A stretch of DNA of 43,719 nucleotides from a virus. Of this stretch, positions 1 to 6,314 are shown piece by piece. The first letter of the stretch is position 1, and every line of letters starts with the position of its first letter. The DNA is taken from positions 1 through 43,719 of the IMG/VR virus record IMGVR_UViG_3300031951_000353; one strand, 5' to 3'. The notes beneath the pieces were generated by a model, which saw nothing but the letters and a program-made list of their open reading frames with translations, was not told the origin of the DNA and did no database searches. The translations under genes were made by a program, and so were the position numbers.

Positions 1-66
1 CTTCGCGATGCCGCCCGCCGCCACCTGCACGCCCGCCCGGCCCTCAGTGCTGCGAGGGTGAAAGGA

Positions 67-95
67 GATATAGAACCAAAACGGTTTCACGTCAA
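67..95 (-). promoter_or_regulatory. Leftward sigma-70-type promoter
   Basis: On the minus strand TTGACG (complement of 90-95) is followed after exactly 17 bases by TATATC (complement of 67-72). This is close to the sigma-70 consensus and points at the leftward operon whose first gene starts at 43549 across the circle junction. The same promoter appears at 43659-43687 in the end copy. The -35 box sits in the left arm of a palindrome, so a bound regulator would block it. Confidence 0.75.
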
Positions 96-125
96 GAACC
101 AAATTGGTTTGACGAGTGAAACCGA
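73..125. promoter_or_regulatory. Operator cluster between divergent promoters
   Basis: Half-sites of the form GGTTTSAC occur at 83-90 and 106-113 on the plus strand and, inverted, as GTGAAACC at 116-123. The segment 90-114 is a near-perfect palindrome (CGTCA and AACCAA on the left, TTGGTT and TGACG on the right, with a two-base bulge). The region is AT-rich against its surroundings. This is the arrangement expected for a lysis-lysogeny operator; the protein that binds is not identified, and the adjacent gene at 193 is a candidate. Confidence 0.6.
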
Positions 126-137
126 ACTGTGTACAAC
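109..137 (+). promoter_or_regulatory. Rightward sigma-70-type promoter
   Basis: TTGACG (109-114), a 17-base spacer and TACAAC (132-137) form a good -35 and a four-of-six -10. Transcription would start near 144 and give a leader of about 50 bases before the GTG at 193. The -35 lies in the right arm of the same palindrome that holds the leftward -35, so the two promoters diverge from a shared operator. Confidence 0.65.
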
Positions 138-192
138 GAGGGCGCGGGGCTGTGAGCCCGTTCAGTAGAAATCCCCAATCAGGAGTGGGAAC

Positions 193-504
193 GTGCACGT
201 CTCGTCTCGGCCGACCCCGATGCCCTCAAAGTTCAAGGTTCCAGAACGACGGAAGCAGGTGGCCGCTCGGCTGCCTGAGACGCTCGTGAGGAAGCTCGAA
301 GCGGCGGTGCGCATCTGGAAGATTCAGGCGGTCGCCCAGGGGAAGGCCACTGAGGAGGTGGACGACATCACCCAGACTTGGGTGATTGAAGTCCTGCTTG
401 GCCACGCCCTCGACACCGAGCTTTCCCAGTTCGGCGGGCTGCCTCAGGACGAGGACGGCTGGAAGGCCGTCGAGAAGACGATTCGACTCGCCAACAAGCA
501 GTAG
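193..504 (+). CDS. Small RHH-like DNA-binding protein, possible regulator
   Basis: This 103-residue protein has a pattern like a ribbon-helix-helix fold: a short strand (residues 21-28, VAARLPETL) followed by two amphipathic helices around 29-45 and 58-75. The GTG start is chosen because AGGAG lies 7 bases upstream at 181-185; an in-frame ATG at 220 is the alternative. It is the first gene behind the rightward promoter and touches the operator cluster, so it may be the phage regulator that binds there. The fold assignment is inference from sequence pattern and no named family was recognised. Confidence 0.6.
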   Translation: MHVSSRPTPMPSKFKVPERRKQVAARLPETLVRKLEAAVRIWKIQAVAQGKATEEVDDITQTWVIEVLLGHALDTELSQFGGLPQDEDGWKAVEKTIRLANKQ

Positions 505-649
505 GCGCAAGGCACGAGCTCCGCCATGCGCGCGATTTTTCTGGGCTCACGCCCTGATGTCAGCCACCCCTGCTACGACGTGCACTGCGAGTCGACACTC
601 GCCGCCGTTGTGGAGGGGTGGAGCCACGACGAAACGTCACAGGTGTCAC

Positions 650-955
650 GTGGAGAAGGCCGAACTGGAAGCAGTGTTGAAAGAGGTGCGGGAGCTGCTG
701 GCGAAGATGGACGAGAGGCTGCAACCGCAGCCGCTCTGCTTCAGCCTGAAGGACGCGGCACAGCGCTTGGGAGTGGGGCTTACCGTGCTGAAGGAGATGG
801 TGGCGCGTCGAGAGATTCGGACGTCGACCGTTGGTCGGAGGGCGATGATCAGCCTCTCGGAGCTCGAGCGCGTCGCATCGCCCGACGAGGACCGCCCCGC
901 CATCGAGAAGCGCCAGGCGCAGAAGCGCTGGGTGCCCATCGAAAAGAGGCGCTAG
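650..955 (+). CDS. xis: Excisionase-family helix-turn-helix protein
   Basis: This 101-residue protein has a coiled-coil-like N-terminus (residues 2-25) and then a MerR/excisionase-type winged helix (about 32-75) with the hallmark layout: FSLKDAAQRLGVG, a recognition helix, and a wing ending in ISLSELER. The C-terminus is basic. Such proteins bend DNA and steer the integrase to excision. The GTG at 650 is chosen because the domain begins just after it; the frame is open further upstream but non-protein-like there. Its TAG overlaps the integrase stop on the other strand in a shared CTAG (952-955), supporting a paired int/xis role. It could instead be a general regulator. Confidence 0.65.
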   Translation: MEKAELEAVLKEVRELLAKMDERLQPQPLCFSLKDAAQRLGVGLTVLKEMVARREIRTSTVGRRAMISLSELERVASPDEDRPAIEKRQAQKRWVPIEKRR

Positions 956-2085
956 GGCACGACGCGCAGCACCTGCTGGGGCATCACCACCGGCGGCCGC
1001 TGGGCGTCGACGTAGAAGCGCGCGTTGGTGCCGGGGTTGTGGCCGAGGTACTTGCCGCGCTCTTCGACGCTGACGCCCGCGTCGGCCAGCCAGTTCGTCA
1101 GGGAGTGCCGCATCGAGCCCAGCTGGAAGCGCTCGGCGGGCTTCGCGTCGGCGTCGGCCTGCTTTCGCGCCGCGTCGACGGCGGCGAAGCCGCGCAGCAT
1201 CTGCTTGCGCAGGGCGCCGTTGTCGATGACGTGCCCGCGCTCCCTCACTCGGCGGGCCACCTGCGCGTGTCTCTCGTGCACGAGGGCAGTGAAGTGGGGC
1301 TTGCCCGACTTGTGGCGCACGCCGATGACGGCGACGACGTGTGGCGGGTCGGAGGCCTCGCGCTCGCGCAGGGTGCCGCCGGCGGCGAAGCGGCGGGCTT
1401 CGGAGATGTGCCACCCGGTGGCCGCCAGCAGCTCGAGCACGTCGCGCACGTCGGCCCGGAGGTGGGGGAGCAGTTCGAGCACGCGCTCCCAGGCCACGGC
1501 CTTCGAGCGGCTCCACTGCGCCGGCTTGGCGGGGGGGACGGCCAGGTCGAGCGTCACGTCCTGCGCCCTGTCGATGACGCCGAGCTCAGTGCGCAGCCAC
1601 TTGAAGAGCAGCCGGATGGCCTTCACGCGGTGGGGGTTCTGTGTGGCGCCGGCGAGGTGGGGCTTCAGGTCGGCCACCAGCGACAGCTTGCGCAGGTCGG
1701 AGCCGCGCAGGTGGTTGGCCCAGTCGACCAGCAGGGACCGCACGTTCAGGGCCCACGGTCTCGAGGTGTGAGCGGAGTGCCAAGCGAAGAAGCGGTCGAT
1801 CATCGCCTCGTCGAGAGCGAGCGCGGGGCCGTCGCCGCCGTCGGGCCGGTACGTCGAGGGGCTCTCCTCGAAGCGCTCGAGCTGGCGCATGGCCGCGCGC
1901 AGCGTCGTGCACCTGGTGGAGACGTGCCACTTCTTCCCGTGGATGCGCTTCTCGATGACGAAGACGCCGCCGCGCACGTAGCCAGGCCAGCCCTTCACCT
2001 TCACGCGGTCGCTCTCTTTTTTTGCCGTCACTGTCCCCACGCCGTCCCCGCTGTGCACGTTGTCAGTTTCTTTCGGAGCAATCAT
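952..2085 (-). CDS. int: Tyrosine-recombinase integrase with altered active site
   Basis: The protein (377 residues from 2085) has an N-terminal DNA-binding region, a core-binding domain, and a C-terminal tyrosine recombinase domain. The catalytic region reads ATGWHISEARR, then GKPHF, GSMRHSLTNWL, YLGHNPG and RFY. Against the usual R-K-H-R-H-Y set, the first Arg is His and the HxxR His is Gly; the second Arg, the late His and the Tyr remain. Start: ATG at 2085 has GGAAGG 4 bases upstream; an ATG at 2097 is the alternative, and the frame is open to 2526 through the tRNA fragment. It would integrate the phage at the tRNA-Arg site beside its start. Confidence 0.88.
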   Translation of the reverse strand: MIAPKETDNVHSGDGVGTVTAKKESDRVKVKGWPGYVRGGVFVIEKRIHGKKWHVSTRCTTLRAAMRQLERFEESPSTYRPDGGDGPALALDEAMIDRFFAWHSAHTSRPWALNVRSLLVDWANHLRGSDLRKLSLVADLKPHLAGATQNPHRVKAIRLLFKWLRTELGVIDRAQDVTLDLAVPPAKPAQWSRSKAVAWERVLELLPHLRADVRDVLELLAATGWHISEARRFAAGGTLREREASDPPHVVAVIGVRHKSGKPHFTALVHERHAQVARRVRERGHVIDNGALRKQMLRGFAAVDAARKQADADAKPAERFQLGSMRHSLTNWLADAGVSVEERGKYLGHNPGTNARFYVDAQRPPVVMPQQVLRVVP

Positions 2086-2105
2086 GATACCTTCCATGTC
2101 TGACA

Positions 2106-2153
2106 AGCGGCCTTCTAAGCCGAGGGTCGTGGGTTCGAGTCCCGCCGGGCGCG
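2106..2153 (+). other. attP: Putative attP core: 3' part of a tRNA-Arg(UCU) gene
   Basis: The stretch holds an anticodon arm (GGC, loop CTTCTAA with anticodon TCT, GCC), a variable loop, a T-arm at 2129-2145 (GTGGG, TTCGAGT, CCCGC) and an acceptor 3' strand CGGGCGC with discriminator G. No matching acceptor 5' strand GCGCCCG or D-arm lies upstream, so it is a fragment rather than a gene. Phages that integrate into tRNA genes carry exactly this 3' portion to rebuild the host tRNA. It lies 20 bases from the integrase start. Confidence 0.8.
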
Positions 2154-2157
2154 CTCG

Positions 2158-2178
2158 CTTCCCTCTGAAGCAGGGAAG
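2158..2178 (+). terminator. Hairpin just downstream of the attP tRNA fragment
   Basis: CTTCCCT and AGGGAAG form a perfect 7-bp stem around a 7-base loop, 5 bases past the tRNA fragment. A second stem GTCGGG/CCCGAC follows at 2197-2224. After integration these would lie directly behind the rebuilt host tRNA gene and may act as its replacement terminator or as a processing signal. There is no T-run, so the terminator reading is uncertain. Confidence 0.4.
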
Positions 2179-2304
2179 GGCGAAGAGTCGGAATCGGTCG
2201 GGTTCAGTCGCATCGAGTCCCGACAGAGTCCCCGCCGCCGCGGAATCCCGCAAGACGAACGCCCGTGCAGCGCTGAACGTGCGTCTCTCCCGCGAGGTGT
2301 CGCT

Positions 2305-2487
2305 GTGAGGACGTCCATCACGTTCGGCGGCGTCACCCTCACGCGTACGCGCGCGGGCACCATTCACCTCACCACGTCGTCGGGGACCGAAGCTTGGCTG
2401 TCTCCGCGCGAAGCGGTGGACCTCTTGGGCGCCCTCAACGCTCTCCCCGACGTCGCGCACGCGTGGCTGCACGGAGGTGGGCGGTGA
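2305..2487 (+). CDS. Small hypothetical protein, early operon
   Basis: This 60-residue protein starts with GTG behind a GAGGTG box at 2294. It has a strand-rich first half (ITFGGVTLTRTRAGTIHLTT) and a helical second half. Its stop overlaps the next start as GTGA. It is the first gene of the rightward early operon, placed just right of attP. No family was recognised. Confidence 0.6.
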   Translation: MRTSITFGGVTLTRTRAGTIHLTTSSGTEAWLSPREAVDLLGALNALPDVAHAWLHGGGR

Positions 2488-2714
2488 GCGCCAACACCCG
2501 ACGCATTCGCCTCTACCGCGCTGCACTGAAGGCCGCCCAGACGCTGGCGCGCAGCTGCACCGGCCTCGTCTCGATGCCCGTCAGCACCGAGAACGACATG
2601 CGCCTCGACAGCATCGCGCTGCAGGACTTCATCGACCGCGCTCACCGGTACGAGCGCGAGGCGAACGAGCACCTCGAGCGCAAGGTGGCCAGCCGCCGCC
2701 GGAGGGCCGCATGA
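2484..2714 (+). CDS. Small hypothetical basic helical protein
   Basis: A 76-residue protein, mostly helical and basic at both ends (start VSANTRRIRLYRAALK, end KVASRRRRAA). It begins with GTG overlapping the previous stop (GTGA) and ends overlapping the next ATG (ATGA), which argues for translational coupling. The function is unknown; a nucleic-acid contact is possible from the basic tail. Confidence 0.6.
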   Translation: MSANTRRIRLYRAALKAAQTLARSCTGLVSMPVSTENDMRLDSIALQDFIDRAHRYEREANEHLERKVASRRRRAA

Positions 2715-3265
2715 GCGCGCTTCCATGCAACTGGTCCGTGATGCTGGCGTGCTCGAGGTCGGCGGCGCGGCGAGCGACGAAGGGCCGGGCGGAGATCTGG
2801 GCGGAAGACGTTGCTCAGGACGTGCTCGTTCAGGCATGGCTGGCGCACGAGAAGGGGTTCGGCGTCGGGCCTGAGCAGTACCGCTACCACGCGAGCAATG
2901 CGGTGAGGCGGTACGTGGGCGACGACCGGTGGAACGGGAGGGCTGCTGAGCACGTCGACCTGCGCTCGTTGGAGCGCCACCAGGCGAATGCTCGACACGA
3001 GCTCGGCCCCATCGCGCTGCACCGGCTTCAGGCGCTCTGGCCGACCCTGACGCCGTCGCAGCAGGCGGCCGTGTTCGCGCTCTGCACCGGCGGGAAGGGG
3101 TCAGGAGTCGAGGCGGCCGAAGAGTTCGGCGTCACGCGGCACGCCGTCGTGAAGGCGCAGGCCACGGCGCTGGAGCTGCTGAACATGCCGACTGCCGAGG
3201 CTGTTGCCGGCGGCGCGCTTCGGCAGCGGATCGCGAGCACGAAGGCGCAACGGAGGGCGGCATGA
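2711..3265 (+). CDS. Sigma-70-like transcription factor (early)
   Basis: The 184-residue protein has two parts that resemble sigma factors. Residues about 28-62 (AEDVAQDVLVQAWLAHEKG and onward) look like sigma region 2.1-2.2, which clamps RNA polymerase. Residues about 113-157 (LTPSQQAAVFALC, then EEFGVTRHAVVKAQATALELL) look like the region 4 helix-turn-helix. Region 2.3-2.4 is weak. It may redirect host RNA polymerase or may only be a sigma-like DNA-binding protein. It is coupled on both sides by ATGA overlaps in the early operon. Confidence 0.55.
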   Translation: MSALPCNWSVMLACSRSAARRATKGRAEIWAEDVAQDVLVQAWLAHEKGFGVGPEQYRYHASNAVRRYVGDDRWNGRAAEHVDLRSLERHQANARHELGPIALHRLQALWPTLTPSQQAAVFALCTGGKGSGVEAAEEFGVTRHAVVKAQATALELLNMPTAEAVAGGALRQRIASTKAQRRAA

Positions 3266-4785
3266 GAACGCCCGTTTCTGAACGCTCGGGCATGTCCGCT
3301 CTGACGCTGAGCAAGCTGCGCAGGCGGTCGATCGTGCGCCACCTCTTCGAGGAGGAAATCAGCGTCGACGCCTTCGCCGGTGGCGGCGGCGCGTCGCTCG
3401 GTAGCCTGAAGGCCACGGGGCGGCCGGTGGACATCGCCATCAACCACGACCCCATCGCCATCGCCGTCTTCCAGGACAACAACCCCGCGACGGAGTGCTA
3501 CCGAGCCGACGTCTTCAGCGTCGACCCGGTGCGCGCGTGCCGAGGACGGCGCGTGCGTCACCTGCACGCCTCGCCCGACTGCCGTCACCACTCCCGGGCG
3601 AAGGGCGGCGCCCCGGTGAGCGCCAGCGTTCGCGCGCTCGCCGACGTCGTCGTGGACTGGGCGCGCGCGGTGAGGCCGTCGCTCATCACGCTGGAGAACG
3701 TGCCCGAGTTCGTCGAGTGGGGCCCGCTCAACGCGAAGGGCAAGCCGGTGAAGGAGCGCCGAGGCGAGTCCTTCGTCGAGTGGCGCGAGAAGCTTGAGGC
3801 GCTCGGCTACGTCGTCGAGTGGCGCATCCTGCACGCCCACCACTTCGGCGCCCCGACGTCGAGGAGGCGGCTCTTTCTCGTCGCGCGGTGCGACGGCGAG
3901 CCGATTCGGTGGCCGGAGCCGACGCACGGCCCGGGGAAGAAGCCCTACCGCACGGCGGCGAGCTGCATCGACTGGAGCATTTCAGCGCCGAGCATCTTCG
4001 AGCGGAAGAAGCCGCTCGCCGAGGCGACGCTGCGCCGCATCGCTGCCGGCGTCGTGCGCTTCGTGCTCGCCAACCCCCGCCCCTTCATCGTTGGGTGTGG
4101 CGGGCGAGCTGGGCAGTCCCCAGCGCGAGGGGTCGATCAGCCCGTCGGCACCATCACCACGAAGAACGACCGCTGCGTCGTCGCACCCTCCCTCGTGCAG
4201 GTCAGCTACGGCGAGCGGAAGGGCCAGAAGCCCAGGGTGCTCGACCTCCACAAGCCGCTCGGCACCGTCGTGGCTGGCGGGCAAAAGCACGGGCTCGTCA
4301 ACGCGTTGCTGGCCCCGTTCATCTCGCAGTTCTACGGGGGCCAGGTGGGGCACGAGCTGAAGAAGCCGCTGCCCACCATCACGGCCGTCGACCACCACGC
4401 CCTCGGCGCCGTTGTCCTCGCGCCCGAGCAGTTCGCGGAGCAGTTTCCCAACGCGACGAAGGTGCTGCCATTCCTCACCACGTACTACGGCAGCGAGGCC
4501 GACATCGGACAGGCCATCAACGCCCCGCTCCGCACCATCACCACGCGGGACAGGTTCGCGCTTGTGACTGTCGTCGTCGACGGCGTCACCTACGCCATCG
4601 TCGACATCGGGCTTCGCATGCTCGAGCCCCACGAGCTGCTGAAGGCGCAGTTCGGCCCCTACGCCAAGGGCTACCGGCTCGACAAGGCGCTCACAAAGAA
4701 GGACCAAGTCCGACTCATCGGCAACAGCGTCGTGCCCCTCATGCAGGAGGCGGTCGTGCGCGCCAACCTTGGGAGGGCGGCATGA
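3262..4785 (+). CDS. C5-cytosine DNA methyltransferase
   Basis: The 507-residue protein carries the C5-MTase motifs in order: motif I around 34-47 (VDAFAGGGGASLG, SAM binding), motif IV with catalytic Cys107 in SPDCRHHS in place of the usual PPCQ, motif VI ENV at 145-147, motif VIII in SRRRLFLVA, and the C-terminal QVRLIGNSVVP of motifs IX/X. The variable region contains four repeats of the type PLxTITxxDxxALV (about residues 290-440), typical of the SPDC branch. It probably methylates phage DNA to escape host restriction. The start overlaps the sigma-like gene by 4 bases; an ATG at 3292 is possible. Confidence 0.93.
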   Translation: MRTPVSERSGMSALTLSKLRRRSIVRHLFEEEISVDAFAGGGGASLGSLKATGRPVDIAINHDPIAIAVFQDNNPATECYRADVFSVDPVRACRGRRVRHLHASPDCRHHSRAKGGAPVSASVRALADVVVDWARAVRPSLITLENVPEFVEWGPLNAKGKPVKERRGESFVEWREKLEALGYVVEWRILHAHHFGAPTSRRRLFLVARCDGEPIRWPEPTHGPGKKPYRTAASCIDWSISAPSIFERKKPLAEATLRRIAAGVVRFVLANPRPFIVGCGGRAGQSPARGVDQPVGTITTKNDRCVVAPSLVQVSYGERKGQKPRVLDLHKPLGTVVAGGQKHGLVNALLAPFISQFYGGQVGHELKKPLPTITAVDHHALGAVVLAPEQFAEQFPNATKVLPFLTTYYGSEADIGQAINAPLRTITTRDRFALVTVVVDGVTYAIVDIGLRMLEPHELLKAQFGPYAKGYRLDKALTKKDQVRLIGNSVVPLMQEAVVRANLGRAA

Positions 4786-5711
4786 CGGCCTACCGCCAGT
4801 CCGACAGCGACCCGTTGCCCTACGTGCAGGTCGACCGCGCGGCGAAGCCGAAGGCAGCGCTGCTGGCCGGGAAGATGGGCGTCAGCAACCAGCACGCGCT
4901 GGGCAGCCTCGTCGAGTGGTGGGACCTCTGCGGGGACCCACGCGACCTCGAGCGGGTGGTGGAGTCGACGCCCGAAGGCCAAGAGCCCGAGCGGCTCCTC
5001 ACCAGGGCCGAGGTAGAGCTCCGCTTCGAGCTGGCCTCAGGCCACACCGTGACGGCCGAAACCTTGGCCGCTGTGGGCCTTCTGGAGCCGCGTGGGGAGG
5101 CTTTCCGCGTCCGAGGCATGTCCCGCTACTTCGCGCCCGTGCAGGCCCGCGTGAGGGCCCGCAAGCAGGCCTCGGCCGGGGGCAAGGCGCGCGCCCAGAA
5201 GGCCCAGCGGGACGCCGAAGGGCGCCTTTTGGGCGCTGGCGCTCTGGCTGGGTCGACGGCTGGAGAGTCGGCTGGCTCAGCCCAGCCGGAACCCAGCCGA
5301 CAGCCAGCCGACAGCCAGCCGACAGCCAGCCCTAGCGGTCAGCGGTCAGCGGTCAGCGGTCATCTTCTAGAAGAAGAAGCACCGCCGCCGACGGTTGAGC
5401 GCGCGCCGGTCGAGTTCATCGCGCCCACCAAGCCGCCGGGCGAGTGGCTCGCTGAGGACTTCTTCGCGTGGGCGCAGTCGCTTCGCCAGAAGGCCGGGCT
5501 CGTCGGAGAGCGCCGACGGCCGCCGAACCTGGGCACGTGGTGGTCGACGTGCCTCATGACGCCGGGGGTGTCCGTCGAGCGCATGCAGGAGGCCTTCCTG
5601 GCCTTCGGCGACTCGCCGCACTGGCAGCAGGCAACCCCTCCCCTGCCGTTCCGGGCCTTCGTCTCGCAGTGGGACCAATTCCTGCCGAGGGAGGTGCGCC
5701 GTGCTTCGTGA
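4782..5711 (+). CDS. Replication-initiator-like protein with iterons inside its gene
   Basis: The 309-residue protein has a winged-helix-like N-terminal half (about 1-130, with GSLVEWWDLCGDP), a Q/P/S/A-rich linker (about 150-200) and a conserved-looking C-terminal domain (about 220-300, FFAWAQSLRQKAG and WWSTCLMTPGV). This architecture recalls lambda O and replisome organisers, whose genes hold the origin. Here the linker is encoded by tandem direct repeats and a palindrome. Its place in the early operon fits. No family was recognised by name; the role is inferred from architecture. Confidence 0.6.
   Translation: MTAYRQSDSDPLPYVQVDRAAKPKAALLAGKMGVSNQHALGSLVEWWDLCGDPRDLERVVESTPEGQEPERLLTRAEVELRFELASGHTVTAETLAAVGLLEPRGEAFRVRGMSRYFAPVQARVRARKQASAGGKARAQKAQRDAEGRLLGAGALAGSTAGESAGSAQPEPSRQPADSQPTASPSGQRSAVSGHLLEEEAPPPTVERAPVEFIAPTKPPGEWLAEDFFAWAQSLRQKAGLVGERRRPPNLGTWWSTCLMTPGVSVERMQEAFLAFGDSPHWQQATPPLPFRAFVSQWDQFLPREVRRAS
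5269..5373 (+). repeat. Iteron-like repeats, candidate replication origin
   Basis: Within the initiator gene are, in order: an inverted repeat CGGCTGG/CCAGCCG (5269-5275 and 5282-5288), three perfect 11-bp copies of AGCCGACAGCC (5295-5327), four perfect 7-bp copies of AGCGGTC (5334-5361), and a 10-bp palindrome CTTCTAGAAG opening a purine-rich AT-richer stretch (5364-5378). Neither repeat unit is a multiple of three, so DNA rather than protein sequence is being repeated. This resembles lambda ori inside gene O. Confidence 0.55.
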
Positions 5712-5994
5712 GGTGATTCCGCAGGCACCCGCGGTGCCGTGCGCGAGGTGTCGCGCGCCGGCCGTCGAGGGGTGGGTCGTCTGGGGGCACCTCGTGTGCG
5801 CCGGGTGCGCGTCGGACTGGCAGCGCCGGGAGGAGTTCACCAGCGGCGCCGTGGACGCCGCGGCTGGCGTCGCGTGCAGCGCGCTGGGGTGGACCGTCCG
5901 AGGGCAGCTCGTCGACGGGGACGCCGCGCACCGGGCCACGTGCGCCGAGGCGCAGCGCCGCACCGACGCGTGGGTTCGGAAGGGGGCCGCATGA
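5701..5994 (+). CDS. Small zinc-ribbon-like protein
   Basis: A 97-residue protein with CARC at 14-17 and CAGC at about 33-36, spaced as a two-CxxC zinc ribbon. The GTG start has GGGAGG seven bases upstream and overlaps the preceding gene by 11 bases. The remainder is Ala-rich and helical. Function unknown; small zinc ribbon proteins are common in phage early operons. Confidence 0.6.
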   Translation: MLREVIPQAPAVPCARCRAPAVEGWVVWGHLVCAGCASDWQRREEFTSGAVDAAAGVACSALGWTVRGQLVDGDAAHRATCAEAQRRTDAWVRKGAA

Positions 5995-6314
5995 CGCAGC
6001 GACGAGGGCCCGAAGGCTGGTTCGACCTGGTCGAATTCCTCCAGGTGCGCAGCAAGGGCGCGCTGTCGCAGCAGGACGCGGCGCAGCTGCTCGAGAAGCT
6101 GGGCGAGCGCGTGGCGTCGATGGTGCTGCTGAAGGGCGGGCGCGTCGTGTGGCGCGGGCTGGGCGTCTTTTACGCGAAGAAGCAGGCGGCGAAGTGGGTG
6201 CGGCCGGGCCCGCCTGGCTCCGACCCAGACGCGGCGTACCTCGTGCCCGAGCGCCTGCTGGTGCGCTTCCGCCCGGGCCGTCACGCGCGGCGCCCGCTGG
6301 GAGGTGCCCGGTGA
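5991..6314 (+). CDS. HU/IHF-like DNA-binding protein
   Basis: The 107-residue protein follows the HU layout: two N-terminal helices (LVEFLQVRSKGALSQQDAAQLLEKL), then GGRVVWRGLGVFYAKKQAAKWVRPG, where HU has its GFG-F beta turn and the arm region, ending in LVRFRPGRHAR like the FKPG of HU. HU proteins bend DNA and assist replication and recombination. It overlaps neighbours by 4 bases on each side. The match is by pattern only. Confidence 0.6.
   Translation: MTQRRGPEGWFDLVEFLQVRSKGALSQQDAAQLLEKLGERVASMVLLKGGRVVWRGLGVFYAKKQAAKWVRPGPPGSDPDAAYLVPERLLVRFRPGRHARRPLGGAR

Larger units (their letters stand above)
1..127. repeat. Terminal direct repeat (circle junction)
   Basis: Bases 1-127 are identical to 43593-43719. 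An exact repeat of 127 bases at contig ends is what a k=127 graph assembler leaves on a circular molecule, so the real genome is probably circular or circularly permuted and about 43,592 bp long. The repeat carries the divergent promoter region. It could also be a true terminal redundancy, but the length matches a common assembly k-mer. Confidence 0.9.

Noticed and set aside
505-649. A gene or regulatory site between the 193 gene and xis
   Set aside because: The 145 bases have no convincing start with a ribosome binding site, and no clear promoter or hairpin with a T-run.
560-1516. 318-codon minus-strand frame overlapping xis and int
   Set aside because: It is a different frame of the integrase region; the int frame alone has recombinase motifs.
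2101-2153. A complete tRNA-Arg gene
   Set aside because: No acceptor 5' strand complementary to CGGGCGC and no D-arm lie upstream, so only the 3' part is present.
2060-2308. Rightward open frame of 82 codons crossing the tRNA fragment
   Set aside because: It spans the attP core and the hairpins, its first part is antisense to int, and it has no ribosome binding site; best seen as a chance frame.
5295-5361. CRISPR-like array
   Set aside because: The repeats are 11 and 7 bases long and directly adjacent, with no spacers; they are iteron-like.
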